From Erythrobacter sp. (GTDB taxonomy: Bacteria > Pseudomonadota > Alphaproteobacteria > Sphingomonadales > Sphingomonadaceae), in assembly GCA_002695185.1 (NCBI GenBank), contig NZOF01000107.1, positions 1-50,228 of the forward strand: a DNA stretch of 50,228 bases. The letters run 5' to 3'. The notes under the pieces are model-generated. The model saw only the letters and a list, made by a program, of their open reading frames with translations. It was not told the origin of the DNA and ran no database searches. Positions 1-8,368 of this stretch are shown here, piece by piece (within the stretch, counting starts at the first letter, position 1; each line of letters opens with the position of its first letter). A program made the translations under genes and the position numbers.

Positions 1-7
1 AGAGAAG

Positions 8-81
8 TGGAGGCCCGAGCCGGAATCGAACCGGCGTGCAAGGATTTGCAGTCCTCTGCGTAACCACTCCGCCATCGGGCC
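8..81 (-). tRNA. tRNA-Cys (GCA)
   Basis: The minus strand folds as a full cloverleaf. The acceptor stem GGCCCGA pairs with TCGGGCC, the anticodon loop CTGCAAA carries GCA, and the T arm contains GGTTCGATTCC. The discriminator base is U and the 3' CCA is encoded. The gene stands alone, with the thioesterase gene starting about 115 bp away on the other strand. Confidence 0.96.
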
Positions 82-194
82 TCGCCCGGCCTTGCGGCAC
101 GGGAAGCGGCCCACTAGCGATTCTGCGGCAGCTTTGCAATCGCCTTACGTAACGTCGTGCTGGACGCAGCCGAAAACCTTGGCAAATACCATGT

Positions 195-974
195 ATGAGT
201 ATTGCTAGATTGACCGATCCGGTTGCCACTGATGGTGGCCCGACACGCTTCGAAAATCTCGATCATTGGATGCAGGGGCGCACTCTCTATGGCGGCGCGT
301 CCGCCCTCATCGCTTATACCGCTGCAATCAAGGCATTCCCTGACTTACCGCCATTAAAAGCGGGCCAAGTCTCTTTCGTAGCGCCCACAGGACCGGAGCT
401 GGAACTCAAACGCGAAATCGTCCGTCAGGGACGCAATGTCGCTCAAGTGCGCAGCGAGATCTGGTGCGAGGGGCAATGTACGCTTACGGCCTTCTGGCTA
501 TTCGGTACCGAGCGCGACGCGAATGCCGAGCATCCCGCTGCGCAAATTGCGAATTGGCCTGGCCCACCCGAAGACGCCGAAGTAACAATGACCGACAAGG
601 GTCCCGCGTTTATCCAGAATAATTTCGAGTTACGCCGTGCACAGGACATCAGCGGCCCCGGGGAACCGGTCGTCCGCCGTTGGGCCCGCCTTACGGACAG
701 CGAACGGCTGGATCCCATTAGTGAACTGGTCCTGCTAGGTGACGTCCTGCCTCCTGGGGCGATGCGGGCGATGAAACGGCAGGGGCCGCTCAGTTCGATA
801 AATTGGTCCTTTAATCTTCTGACCACGAACCCGAAAACGCGTGATGGATGGTGGCTTTCCGAAAACGCCAGCCAACATGCTGCGGGTGGCTATTCTTCGG
901 AACGCCTCCGATTGTGGAATACCGAAGGAGATCAGGTTCTGGACGGAATGCAATGCGTCGCAATCTTCGGTTAG
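195..974 (+). CDS. acyl-CoA thioesterase family protein (TesB-like double hotdog)
   Basis: The 259-residue product fits the double-hotdog acyl-CoA thioesterase group, which hydrolyses acyl-CoA to free acid and CoA in the cytosol. The N-terminal half has the hotdog-helix pattern (GGASALIAYTAAIKAF near residues 33-48), followed by a strand with SFVAPTGPELELKREIVRQG. The C-terminal half ends WWLSENASQHAAGGYSSERL and LDGMQCVAIFG, typical of the second hotdog. An ATG at 191 is in another frame, so the ATG at 195 is used. A small membrane protein follows 10 bp downstream and may be co-transcribed. Substrate chain length cannot be read from the sequence. Confidence 0.8.
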   Translation: MSIARLTDPVATDGGPTRFENLDHWMQGRTLYGGASALIAYTAAIKAFPDLPPLKAGQVSFVAPTGPELELKREIVRQGRNVAQVRSEIWCEGQCTLTAFWLFGTERDANAEHPAAQIANWPGPPEDAEVTMTDKGPAFIQNNFELRRAQDISGPGEPVVRRWARLTDSERLDPISELVLLGDVLPPGAMRAMKRQGPLSSINWSFNLLTTNPKTRDGWWLSENASQHAAGGYSSERLRLWNTEGDQVLDGMQCVAIFG

Positions 975-984
975 GGGCATCAGG

Positions 985-1434
985 ATGCAGAAAGGAAAAG
1001 TCCTGACGAGAGATCAGCGAACCCTGATCCTTGCAGGCGCCACCCTGTTCCTTTTCGGCCTGCTCCAAGGAGCGGCACTGCAATTTTTCGTTAATCCAAA
1101 AATGGCTTTGTCGGCGCATCTAACTACGGTGCAGAGCGGCATGGCCCTAATGATTGTAGGTGCGATATGGACCGCTGGCCACCTCCGCCCCTCTGTCGCC
1201 AAAATCGGCAAGTGGGCGATTATTGTCGGTATGGTCGCACTTTGGCTTGGCCTTACTGCCGCAGCTGCAACGGGCGCGAGCAGTTCTCTACCTATAGCCG
1301 GCAATGGGTACAGAGCCGGCCCGATGACGGAATTGCTGGTCTCGGCTGCGGTGCTCGGTGGAAGTGGATCGATGACCGTGGGGTGGTTGATTTTTGTTCG
1401 GGGTTTAATTCGAGGAATGCGGAATGCGCCCTGA
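985..1434 (+). CDS. small four-helix membrane protein, hydroxylaminobenzene mutase-like
   Basis: This is a 149-residue protein with about four hydrophobic segments (residues about 12-32, 45-65, 75-95 and 115-140). The stretch NPKMALSAHLTTVQSGM after helix 1 resembles the NPRMGLSAHLEGVMNG region I associate with HabA-type hydroxylaminobenzene mutases, which rearrange hydroxylaminobenzene to 2-aminophenol. The ATG at 985 is preferred over an in-frame ATG at 841 because the latter lies inside the thioesterase gene. It sits 10 bp after that gene. The family resemblance is from memory and short motifs, and a role in nitroaromatic metabolism has no support from neighbours, so a generic membrane-protein label is the safe reading. 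Confidence 0.6.
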   Translation: MQKGKVLTRDQRTLILAGATLFLFGLLQGAALQFFVNPKMALSAHLTTVQSGMALMIVGAIWTAGHLRPSVAKIGKWAIIVGMVALWLGLTAAAATGASSSLPIAGNGYRAGPMTELLVSAAVLGGSGSMTVGWLIFVRGLIRGMRNAP

Positions 1435-1441
1435 TCTAGGG

Positions 1442-2248
1442 TTACCGCGTCGGCGTGTCGGTATACTTGGCCGGACGTTTTTGCATCCCGGCCATCACGG
1501 CTTCGATCTGGTTGGGAGTGCGCATAACGGCGGCTTGTTCAAGGCTTTCAGCCAATAATATCTCGTCTCCCGAATTTTCCAACATAGCTTCGGAAAGACG
1601 TTTGGCCCCGCGGATGGCATCCGGGTTGCGATTAGCGATTTCATTAGCGATGTCGGTCGCCTTGCCTAGCGGGTCCTCGCTGACATGCGTCGCGAGACCG
1701 TAAGAATGCGCTTCCGTCCCGGAAAATTCACGGTTGGTGTAGACCAGTTCGCGCAGGATATCGTCTCGCACAAGTCCGCGCCACAGATGATAGCCGCCCA
1801 TGTCGGGAACCAGGCCCCATTTCAACTCCATAATCGCCATGCGCGATGCGGGATGCACAACCCGTATATCCGCGCCACTTGCAATTTGCAGACCGCCGCC
1901 GAAGCATACGCCGTGGACCGCAGCAACGACAGGTACCGGGCATTTTCGCCAGGTCATTGCGACTTCCTGAAACGCATTGGCGTTGCCATGAGTGCGCTCT
2001 GCCAAAGGCTTGCGATCAGTATCTACTGCGGCGGTGAAGCTTGAGACATCCAGCCCGGCGCAAAAAGCTCTCCCCTCTCCCGCAAGGACCACAGCCCGCA
2101 AACCTTCCATGCTGCGCAATTGCTCACCTACATTTATGATCGCTTCGAACTGGGCGGGGTCGAGTGCATTCATCTTGTCCGGGCGATTGAGGCGAACCTG
2201 CGCGACCCCATTATCGGCAAGATCGATGGTAACGCGTTCGGTGCTCAT
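1442..2248 (-). CDS. enoyl-CoA hydratase/isomerase (crotonase family)
   Basis: The 268-residue protein has the crotonase layout. The first oxyanion-hole segment is GEGRAFCAGLDVSSF (about residues 57-71). The second is AAVHGVCFGGGLQIASGADIR (about residues 109-129), where the Gly-Gly backbone polarises the thioester. Members hydrate or isomerise enoyl-CoA in beta-oxidation and related pathways. LKWGLVPDMGG follows at the position where the catalytic Glu of true hydratases often lies, and the exact reaction is not certain. The upstream aminotransferase on the same strand ends 11 bp before this start, so the two probably share a transcript. Confidence 0.88.
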   Translation of the reverse strand: MSTERVTIDLADNGVAQVRLNRPDKMNALDPAQFEAIINVGEQLRSMEGLRAVVLAGEGRAFCAGLDVSSFTAAVDTDRKPLAERTHGNANAFQEVAMTWRKCPVPVVAAVHGVCFGGGLQIASGADIRVVHPASRMAIMELKWGLVPDMGGYHLWRGLVRDDILRELVYTNREFSGTEAHSYGLATHVSEDPLGKATDIANEIANRNPDAIRGAKRLSEAMLENSGDEILLAESLEQAAVMRTPNQIEAVMAGMQKRPAKYTDTPTR

Positions 2249-2259
2249 GGCTCTCTCCC

Positions 2260-3444
2260 TTAACTCGCGCGGTCGGCGAGGAATTTTTTAATATTCCTCG
2301 CGGCTTGGCGAATGCGCTGTTCGTTTTCGACCATGGCAATTCGCACATAGCCCTCACCTTCTTCGCCATAGCCGACGCCTGCCGCGACGGCGACGCCCGC
2401 ATGTTCGAGCAATTGCTTGGAAAATTCCAGGCTACCCATGTGCTTGAAACCATCCGGCAAGGGCGCCCAAGCGAACATGCTCGCGGCCGGCACGGGAACG
2501 TCCCAACCGACGCGGCCGAAGCTTTCGACCATTACATCGCGCCGATGCTGATAGCGTTCGCGGTTTTGCTCCACGATATCCTGAGGCCCGTTCAGTGCTG
2601 CACAGGCGGCCGCCTGAATTGGCGTGAAAGCGCCGTAATCGAGATAGCTTTTCACCCGCGTAAGTGCTGCGATCAGTTTCTCATTGCCCACCGCGAATCC
2701 CATGCGCCACCCAGCCATGGAATAGGTCTTCGACATGGATGTAAACTCGACCGCCACATCCTTTGCCCCCTTGGCTTGCAGGATAGAAGGCGTCGGTTTG
2801 CCATCGTAATAAAGCTCAGAATAGGCGAGGTCGGAGAGCACCCAAACGTTGTTCTCCTTGGCCCAGTCAACGACCCGCTGATAGAAGGCGGCATCGACAA
2901 CCTCCGCAGTAGGATTGCTGGGATAATTGACCACCAGCACGGTCGGGCGCGGCACGGTATAGGCCATGGCGCTGTCGAGCGCCTGCCAATAGTGCTCGTC
3001 CGGCGTAGTGGGGACGGAACGGATTGTCGCTCCTGCGATGATGAAGCCGAAGGTGTGAATAGGATAGCTGGGGCTCGGCGCGAGGATCACGTCACCCGGT
3101 GCCGTGATTGCCGTCGCCATGGACGAAAGACCTTCCTTCGATCCCATGGTGACGACCACCTCAGTTTCAGGATCGAGTTCCACGCCGAAGCGTGATTGGT
3201 AATATTTCGCCTGCGCCTTCCTGAGGCCCGGAATGCCCTTCGATTGCGAATAACCGTGCGCGCTGGGCTTCTGGGCAACTTCGCAAAGCTTGTCGACGAT
3301 GTGCTGCGGTGGTGGGTGATCGGGATTTCCCATTCCAAGGTCGATCACGTCACGTCCGGCCTGCCGCGCCGCGTGCCGCATCGCGTTGACCTCTGCGATC
3401 ACATAGGGAGGCAGGCGCTTGATGCGGTAGAATTCGTCGGACAT
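2260..3444 (-). CDS. alaC: PLP-dependent aminotransferase, AlaC-like (fold type I)
   Basis: This 394-residue class I/II aminotransferase is likely an alanine-pyruvate type transaminase of the AlaC/YfdZ group. Visible motifs are DLGMGNPDHPPP near the N-terminus, the PLP phosphate and ring segment VVTMGSKEGLSSM, NYPSNPTAEV (Asn-Pro substrate/cofactor region), LSDLAYSELYYDG (Asp that pairs with the pyridine nitrogen), and SMSKTYSMAGWRMGF with the Schiff-base lysine. Length and motif order match AlaC and the close LL-diaminopimelate aminotransferase relatives, so the exact substrate is inferred. It is the first gene of a short minus-strand unit with the crotonase. Confidence 0.85.
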   Translation of the reverse strand: MSDEFYRIKRLPPYVIAEVNAMRHAARQAGRDVIDLGMGNPDHPPPQHIVDKLCEVAQKPSAHGYSQSKGIPGLRKAQAKYYQSRFGVELDPETEVVVTMGSKEGLSSMATAITAPGDVILAPSPSYPIHTFGFIIAGATIRSVPTTPDEHYWQALDSAMAYTVPRPTVLVVNYPSNPTAEVVDAAFYQRVVDWAKENNVWVLSDLAYSELYYDGKPTPSILQAKGAKDVAVEFTSMSKTYSMAGWRMGFAVGNEKLIAALTRVKSYLDYGAFTPIQAAACAALNGPQDIVEQNRERYQHRRDVMVESFGRVGWDVPVPAASMFAWAPLPDGFKHMGSLEFSKQLLEHAGVAVAAGVGYGEEGEGYVRIAMVENEQRIRQAARNIKKFLADRAS

Positions 3445-3580
3445 TTAGGCTCCGTTGCGCGTAGTTAGTATCGCACTGATTACCTATTCGCGCCTCAATC
3501 GCAAAGGTGCTCGCTTTTGCGGGCCTGCGAATTATCGTAGAGGCCTGACAAGCGCTGCTTCACAGCCGCAGGGGAGAGAC

Positions 3581-5461
3581 ATGACCGAGACACCTGATCC
3601 GTTCACCAACCTCTATGAACAGCCAGCCAAGCTGATGCGCGCACTTTTCGCCCCGATGAGCGGCGCGATGGATCCGGCAGCTATGACCGGCGATCATCTG
3701 ATGAGTTCGGAGGAAATGAGTGCCTGGTCCGAGTCGACGGCACAGCTGCAGGTCTTGTGGGCTCAATTTCAAACCGAGCAGTTTAGCAACCCGCAGGCAC
3801 TGGTTCCGTATTTCGATCCGGCACGATGGATGGCTCTGGCAAGCGACTGGTATAAACAAATGCCCATCGCACAGACAGAGCAGCAGCAGGCTTTGTGGAA
3901 CGAAGGTATGCAGCTCTGGTCCGATGTGCTGGGTCAGTACGGCTTCGGGCCAAAAGCGGCTGAGAAAAGCGCTGAGGAAATAGAGCTACCACGGAAAGAC
4001 CGCCGGTTTTCGAATGAGAAGTGGCGGGCCCATCCCTCCTACGCACTCATCCATCAGACTTATCTCTTCCTGGCGGAGCGGTTGGAGCAGATGGCTGAAA
4101 GCTTGCCCGATCTCAGCCCCCAGCAGCGCGACCAATTGCGGTTTACCACAAAGGCAATCACCGAGGCTGCTAGTCCTGCCAATTTCCCCTTGCTTAACCC
4201 AGTGGTGATGGAGCGGACATTGGAAACCCATGGCCAGAATCTGGTCAAGGGCATGGAGCATCTCCTCGCCGACATGCAACGCGGTCAGCTCAGTCACACC
4301 GACGCCAGCGCATTCACCCTGGGCGAAAACATAGCGACCACGCCGGGTAAGGTTGTGCATGAAACACCGCTGTACCAGTTGATCCAGTACACGCCGAGCA
4401 CCGACAAAGTACTGGCTACTCCGCTGGTGATATTTCCCCCTTGGATAAACCGATTTTATATTCTCGACCTCAACGAAAAGAAGAGCTTCGTGAAATGGGC
4501 GGTCGACCAGGGCGTAACGGTATTCATGGTTAGCTGGAAGTCAGCCGACGCCAGTATGAAAGACGTTATTTGGGACGATTATGCGCTGGCGCAGGTCGAT
4601 GCGATCGACCACGTCCGCGAGCGACTTGATGTCCCCAGCGTTCATACGATCGGCTACTGCGTGGCCGGAACCACACTAGCCGCTACACTCGCCCTGCTGC
4701 ACCGGCGCGGCGAAGCCGACCGTGTGAAAAGCGCGACGTTCTTCACGGCACAGGTAGACTTTGAAAAAGCTGGCGAACTGCTCAATTTTGTGGACGATCA
4801 ACAGCTGGGAACCGTCAAGGCATTATCGCCCGACGGTTATCTTGATGGGCGCTACATGGCTGCGACTTTCAATCTTCTGCGCGGCACGGACCTGATCTGG
4901 AACTACGTCGTAAAAAACTATCTCCTAGGGGAAGATTATCCGGCGTTCGACCTGCTCCATTGGAACGGGGACGTCACTAACCTGCCCGCGAAGTGGCACC
5001 AGCAATATCTACGCGACCTTTATCGGGACAATCTGTTGGTACAAGCTGATGCGCTGAAAATCGACGGCACGCCGATTGATCTCGGCCTGATTGATACGCC
5101 AACATATATTCAGGCGGGAAAAGAAGACCATATCGCACCGGCCGAGAGCGTCTGGCGGATGACCGAGCGTTTCGCCGGTCCGGTCAAATTCATTCTGGCT
5201 GGTTCGGGCCACATAGCTGGAGTGGTCAATCCACCTTCATCAGGCAAGTATCAGTATTGGACGAACGAGAGAAATCCGCGCACCCTTGCCGAATTTCGCG
5301 AAGCTGCCGAAGAGCACCCGGGAAGCTGGTGGCCCGACTGGATTGAATGGCTACGCAGCCAAGATGAGACGATGGCGCCGACTACCGGAAAGCGCATGCC
5401 AGGCAGCAATGGCGACGAGGCTATTGAGGACGCTCCCGGGCGATACGTAAGAGCGAGATAG
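3581..5461 (+). CDS. phaC: class I poly(R)-hydroxyalkanoate synthase
   Basis: PhaC polymerises (R)-3-hydroxyacyl-CoA into PHA on the granule surface. The 626-residue length fits class I. It has the long N-terminal PhaC_N region (to about residue 260), then an alpha/beta hydrolase fold. The triad can be read as Cys360 in HTIGYCVAGT, Asp516 in GKEDHIAP and His544 in GSGHIAGV. The lipase-like box reads G-Y-C-V-A-G, where synthases normally have G-x-C-x-G-G, so Ala362 replaces a glycine. The start at 3581 follows a GGGGAGAG Shine-Dalgarno, whereas an upstream in-frame ATG at 3455 has none and would add a non-PhaC-like leader. The phasin gene follows 92 bp downstream with its own promoter. Confidence 0.95.
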   Translation: MTETPDPFTNLYEQPAKLMRALFAPMSGAMDPAAMTGDHLMSSEEMSAWSESTAQLQVLWAQFQTEQFSNPQALVPYFDPARWMALASDWYKQMPIAQTEQQQALWNEGMQLWSDVLGQYGFGPKAAEKSAEEIELPRKDRRFSNEKWRAHPSYALIHQTYLFLAERLEQMAESLPDLSPQQRDQLRFTTKAITEAASPANFPLLNPVVMERTLETHGQNLVKGMEHLLADMQRGQLSHTDASAFTLGENIATTPGKVVHETPLYQLIQYTPSTDKVLATPLVIFPPWINRFYILDLNEKKSFVKWAVDQGVTVFMVSWKSADASMKDVIWDDYALAQVDAIDHVRERLDVPSVHTIGYCVAGTTLAATLALLHRRGEADRVKSATFFTAQVDFEKAGELLNFVDDQQLGTVKALSPDGYLDGRYMAATFNLLRGTDLIWNYVVKNYLLGEDYPAFDLLHWNGDVTNLPAKWHQQYLRDLYRDNLLVQADALKIDGTPIDLGLIDTPTYIQAGKEDHIAPAESVWRMTERFAGPVKFILAGSGHIAGVVNPPSSGKYQYWTNERNPRTLAEFREAAEEHPGSWWPDWIEWLRSQDETMAPTTGKRMPGSNGDEAIEDAPGRYVRAR

Positions 5462-5475
5462 CTTTCTGCACGCTA

Positions 5476-5490
5476 TTGTGCACTGCACAA
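5476..5490. promoter_or_regulatory. palindromic operator upstream of the phasin promoter (possible PhaR site)
   Basis: The sequence TTGTGCA-C-TGCACAA is a perfect palindrome around one central base. Bases 5479-5492 are also an exact inverted repeat of 5521-5534, which overlaps the -10 box. The TGC-rich pattern fits what I recall of alphaproteobacterial PhaR (PHA-responsive repressor) sites upstream of phasin genes. No phaR gene is in the window, so the regulator is inferred. Confidence 0.65.
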
Positions 5491-5496
5491 AAATGC

Positions 5497-5524
5497 TTGA
5501 CTTCAAAGCCGCGATGCCTATTTT
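5497..5524 (+). promoter_or_regulatory. sigma70-type promoter of the phasin gene
   Basis: TTGACT (5497-5502) and TATTTT (5519-5524) are separated by 16 bp. This predicts a transcript starting near 5531 with a very short leader holding the TGAGG ribosome site at 5541-5545. The promoter lies exactly between the two palindromic elements. Confidence 0.7.
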
Positions 5525-5538
5525 GTGCAGTGCAGCAA
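5523..5538. promoter_or_regulatory. second, imperfect phasin operator overlapping the -10 box
   Basis: TTGTGCA-G-TGCAGCAA is a degenerate copy of the palindrome at 5476-5490 with one extra base in the right arm. The centres of the two sites are about 47 bp apart and flank the promoter, an arrangement suited to repression by occlusion of the -10 and start region. Confidence 0.6.
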
Positions 5539-5553
5539 TTTGAGGTTATTGCG

Positions 5554-6330
5554 ATGGCCAAAAGCCAGACTAAGCACGGCTCCACAGCTAAAAAAGCTGA
5601 TGCGGGTGCAATCGATAAATCAGTTACCGCGAGCGCGGAAAAGGTTGGCGAGGCAGTCGAAGTCGATAGCCACCAGCCGGTAAAAGTGGACGCAGTGGCC
5701 GAGGCCGTAGCTGCTCCTTCCGGGCTCGACGCAAGCGGAGCTACGGACAAAAAATCGACTGGCCCCAAAGCACCAGCAAAGAAGAAACCCTCTTCGCGCA
5801 AAAGCACTTTGAAAAAAGCAGCCAGCCGTCAGGTCGCTGCCCCCTCAAATACCCCCATCGCGAAATTGAAGGAAACTATCATGGCAACTGCCAACACAGA
5901 AAAAACCACCGAATACACAGCAGTCACGAACGATATGGCTGAAGAAATGCAGAGCCGTGCCAAGGCTGCTTATGACAAGGGAACCGAAATGACCAAGGAA
6001 GCTGTCGAATTCCAGAAGGGAAATTTCGAGGCAATGGTCGAGAGCAGCAAGATCCTTGCTTCGGGTATGCAGGACATGGGCCGGACCTATGTGGAAGAAG
6101 CCAAATCGGTAGCTGATGCCATGCAGGGCGACGTCAAGAACCTTGCGTCCGCAAAGTCGCCGACCGATCTTTTCCAGCTCCAAGGTGAAATCGCGCGTCG
6201 CAACTTTGACGCTATGGTCTCGACTGCATCGAAAAACACCGAAGCTATGCTCAAGCTGCTGAACGAAGCATTTGCTCCTCTGTCGAGTCGTATGAGCCTC
6301 GCCGCAGAAAAGGTGCGAACGACCGCCTAA
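5554..6330 (+). CDS. phaP: phasin with a basic histone-like N-terminal extension
   Basis: Phasins coat PHA granules and control their number and size. The core lies at residues about 110-258 and is an amphipathic helical phasin_2-type domain ([20 protein letters not shown], then [16 protein letters not shown]). Residues 1-109 are Ala/Lys/Pro/Ser-rich (for example [20 protein letters not shown]) and resemble the histone-H1-like tails of PhaF-type proteins, though here at the N-terminus. The ATG at 5554 has TGAGG 8 bp upstream. A second in-frame ATG at 5881 (Met110) has AAGGA 7 bp upstream, so a 149-residue core form could also be made. An in-frame ATG at 5476 lies upstream of the predicted promoter and is rejected. 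Confidence 0.9.
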   Translation: MAKSQTKHGSTAKKADAGAIDKSVTASAEKVGEAVEVDSHQPVKVDAVAEAVAAPSGLDASGATDKKSTGPKAPAKKKPSSRKSTLKKAASRQVAAPSNTPIAKLKETIMATANTEKTTEYTAVTNDMAEEMQSRAKAAYDKGTEMTKEAVEFQKGNFEAMVESSKILASGMQDMGRTYVEEAKSVADAMQGDVKNLASAKSPTDLFQLQGEIARRNFDAMVSTASKNTEAMLKLLNEAFAPLSSRMSLAAEKVRTTA

Positions 6331-6387
6331 GGCAATTTGCTTCATTCAGCTGGGCCTCTCTCCTCTCTCCATCGCCCGGTAGATTAA

Positions 6388-6423
6388 AGGGTCGGATGAC
6401 GTTCGATGTCATTCGGCCCTTTT
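6388..6423 (+). terminator. intrinsic terminator after the phasin gene
   Basis: Two 12-base arms (6389-6400 and 6408-6419) pair fully, with two G-U pairs, around a 7-base loop and are followed by a run of four T. It lies 58 bp after the phasin stop codon and separates this gene from clpS. Confidence 0.85.
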
Positions 6424-6539
6424 GCTTCGACCAATCGCTCCAGTTCGCCAGCCATCACGATATCGGCTTGAGTGCACAATTGGAGCAGGATTGTTTACAC
6501 GCTTGCGATTTCGCGAACCGATACGATATTGGCGCCGTA

Positions 6540-6902
6540 ATGATCCATCCTCTTCCAAACCAGACTACGCGCGGTTCAGCCGGAGACGACGACCCCGGTG
6601 AAGGTGACGGTCAGGCCAACGTCGCGACAAAAACGCGTGCGAAACCAAAGAAGCCAAGTCAGTACAAAGTCCTGCTTCTGAATGACGATTACACTCCAAT
6701 GGAGTTCGTTGTCATCGTGCTCAAACGGTTTTTCCGAATGGATATGGAAGAGGCTACGCGGGTGATGCTCCACGTTCATCAGAAGGGCGTCGGCGTGTGC
6801 GGAATTTTCCCATACGAGGTTGCCGAAACCAAGGTGAACCAAGTGATGGACTTCGCTCGTCAAAATCAGCACCCTCTGCAATGCACCTTGGAAAAAGCCT
6901 AA
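6540..6902 (+). CDS. clpS: ATP-dependent Clp protease adaptor ClpS
   Basis: ClpS delivers proteins with destabilising N-terminal residues to ClpAP. The 120-residue protein has a disordered N-terminal tail (about 40 residues) and then the ClpS fold: [17 protein letters not shown] carries the Asn-Asp-Asp residues that bind the substrate N-terminus, followed by [17 protein letters not shown] and YEVAETKV. The ATG at 6540 is chosen because it gives the usual length. An upstream in-frame ATG at 6396 lies inside the terminator hairpin. The aat gene of the same N-degron pathway lies at 22852. No clpA is seen next to it. Confidence 0.93.
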   Translation: MIHPLPNQTTRGSAGDDDPGEGDGQANVATKTRAKPKKPSQYKVLLLNDDYTPMEFVVIVLKRFFRMDMEEATRVMLHVHQKGVGVCGIFPYEVAETKVNQVMDFARQNQHPLQCTLEKA

Positions 6903-7079
6903 ACCGGTAACTTCTTCGTCGCCCGCCTCTTTCTCGGTCCTATCAACAAAGACCGACAAGCGCGTCGGCACTCGCGCGGTGAGAGTTGCTCCTTCCAGAT
7001 CGCAGAGCGAGATACACCGTCGCGCCCCAATGCCCGTATCTTTCACAGAGCGCGTAAAGGGCGTCACCGCCGGTAACGC

Positions 7080-8366
7080 ATGACGCGGGGTTTTTTTCGC
7101 GCTAGGGCCTCTGTCTCAAGCGACCTACAGGCCGGATACCGAGTGTTCAATTTCATCCCCGCAATCGACCGCTACATCTTCCGGCTGGTTATCGTGCCAA
7201 TGCTTGGTGTTTTTGCGCTCGCCGCCTCGCTACTCGTGCTCGACAAGATGCTTCGCCTGCTCGACTTCGTGGCTGTCGAAGGGGGGCCGGTGGGTGTCGT
7301 ATTCAAGATGCTCGCCACGCTCATGCCGGAATATGCGAGCTTGGCCATTCCCCTCGGCTTGCTACTCGGCATACTGCTCGCGTTTCGCAAATTAGCGACT
7401 ACCAGCGAACTGGATGTGTTCAGGGCCGTCGGCATGTCATATGGTCGACTACTGCGCGTACCTTATATGATTACCGCTGTACTGATGGCGGTCAACATCG
7501 CCCTGGTGTTCTTCGTCCAGCCCGTCAGTCGCTTCACTTATGAAAGGCTGGAGTACGACTTACGCTCCGGCGCCCTTGGTGCCTCCATAAAAGTCGGTGA
7601 ATTCAACACGATTGCAGATCGTATGGCTCTGCGTATCGAGTCTAGTGAGGACGATGGCCGGGAGTTGAAGGGCATTTTCGCACGCGTCGCCAACGACAAA
7701 GGACAGGTGCTTTCGATAAGTGCGAAGTCCGGGGCCTTCCTCGCGACAACAGATAATCCCGATACCATCATTCTGCGCCTGACTGACGGAACGATAGTTC
7801 AGGATACCGGCAGTCAAGATCCCCGCGTTCTGACATTCACCCGCCACGATTTGCCGATCGACCTGCCAGCAATCGAGGAATTCCGTGCACGAGGCGAAGA
7901 CGAGCGTGAATATATTCTCCCCGAACTATTACGGATGGGCTGGGCTGACGATGAGCCCAAGATCAAGCGCGCTGCTTCGCAGGCCAGCTTCAACTTCAGA
8001 TTGGTGGAAGTGGTGATGATGGCGCTCATGCCGTTGCTGGCAGTTGCACTTGGCATTCCACCCAAACGAAGCACGAGCGCCTTGGGTGTCTTTATCTCCA
8101 TCGTGATGGTGGTCGCCTATCACAAGGTCAACCAGTATGGAGAGGATGTGGGCGCGTTGGGCATGGTAGATCCGATATTGGCTCTCTGGATCCCGTTTCT
8201 GTTGTTTGCGGCGTTGATTCTGTGGATGTATTATCGGGTCGCCTTCGTTCCCGGCGGCCAGGCAATTGGCGCACTGGAGAACTGGTTCTCGAAAGTCGCC
8301 AAGCGCATCACAAAACTGTTCCGAAGGCGGCGCAAAGTGGTGCTTGATGGAGATATCGAGGCCTGA
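7080..8366 (+). CDS. lptF: LPS export ABC transporter permease LptF
   Basis: LptF is one of two inner-membrane permeases of the LptB2FG transporter that extracts lipopolysaccharide from the inner membrane. The protein opens with FIPAIDRYIFRLVIVPMLGVF, typical of the YjgP/YjgQ family, has three N-terminal membrane segments, a periplasmic beta-jellyroll region (about residues 150-290) and three C-terminal segments. MPEYASLAIPLGLLLGILLA matches the family core. The start is uncertain: ATG 7080 gives 428 residues, while GTG 7143 begins right before the conserved N-terminus, and neither has a strong ribosome site. lptG follows after 2 bp, so the two are co-translated. Confidence 0.93.
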   Translation: MTRGFFRARASVSSDLQAGYRVFNFIPAIDRYIFRLVIVPMLGVFALAASLLVLDKMLRLLDFVAVEGGPVGVVFKMLATLMPEYASLAIPLGLLLGILLAFRKLATTSELDVFRAVGMSYGRLLRVPYMITAVLMAVNIALVFFVQPVSRFTYERLEYDLRSGALGASIKVGEFNTIADRMALRIESSEDDGRELKGIFARVANDKGQVLSISAKSGAFLATTDNPDTIILRLTDGTIVQDTGSQDPRVLTFTRHDLPIDLPAIEEFRARGEDEREYILPELLRMGWADDEPKIKRAASQASFNFRLVEVVMMALMPLLAVALGIPPKRSTSALGVFISIVMVVAYHKVNQYGEDVGALGMVDPILALWIPFLLFAALILWMYYRVAFVPGGQAIGALENWFSKVAKRITKLFRRRRKVVLDGDIEA

Positions 8367-8368
8367 TC

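Noticed and set aside
2305..3195. 296-residue plus-strand open frame antisense to the aminotransferase
   Set aside because: It is rich in Arg, His and Cys without a family pattern. The minus-strand gene has all PLP motifs.
6396..6539. N-terminal extension of ClpS
   Set aside because: The ATG at 6396 is inside the terminator hairpin of the phasin gene, and the added residues do not fit the family.
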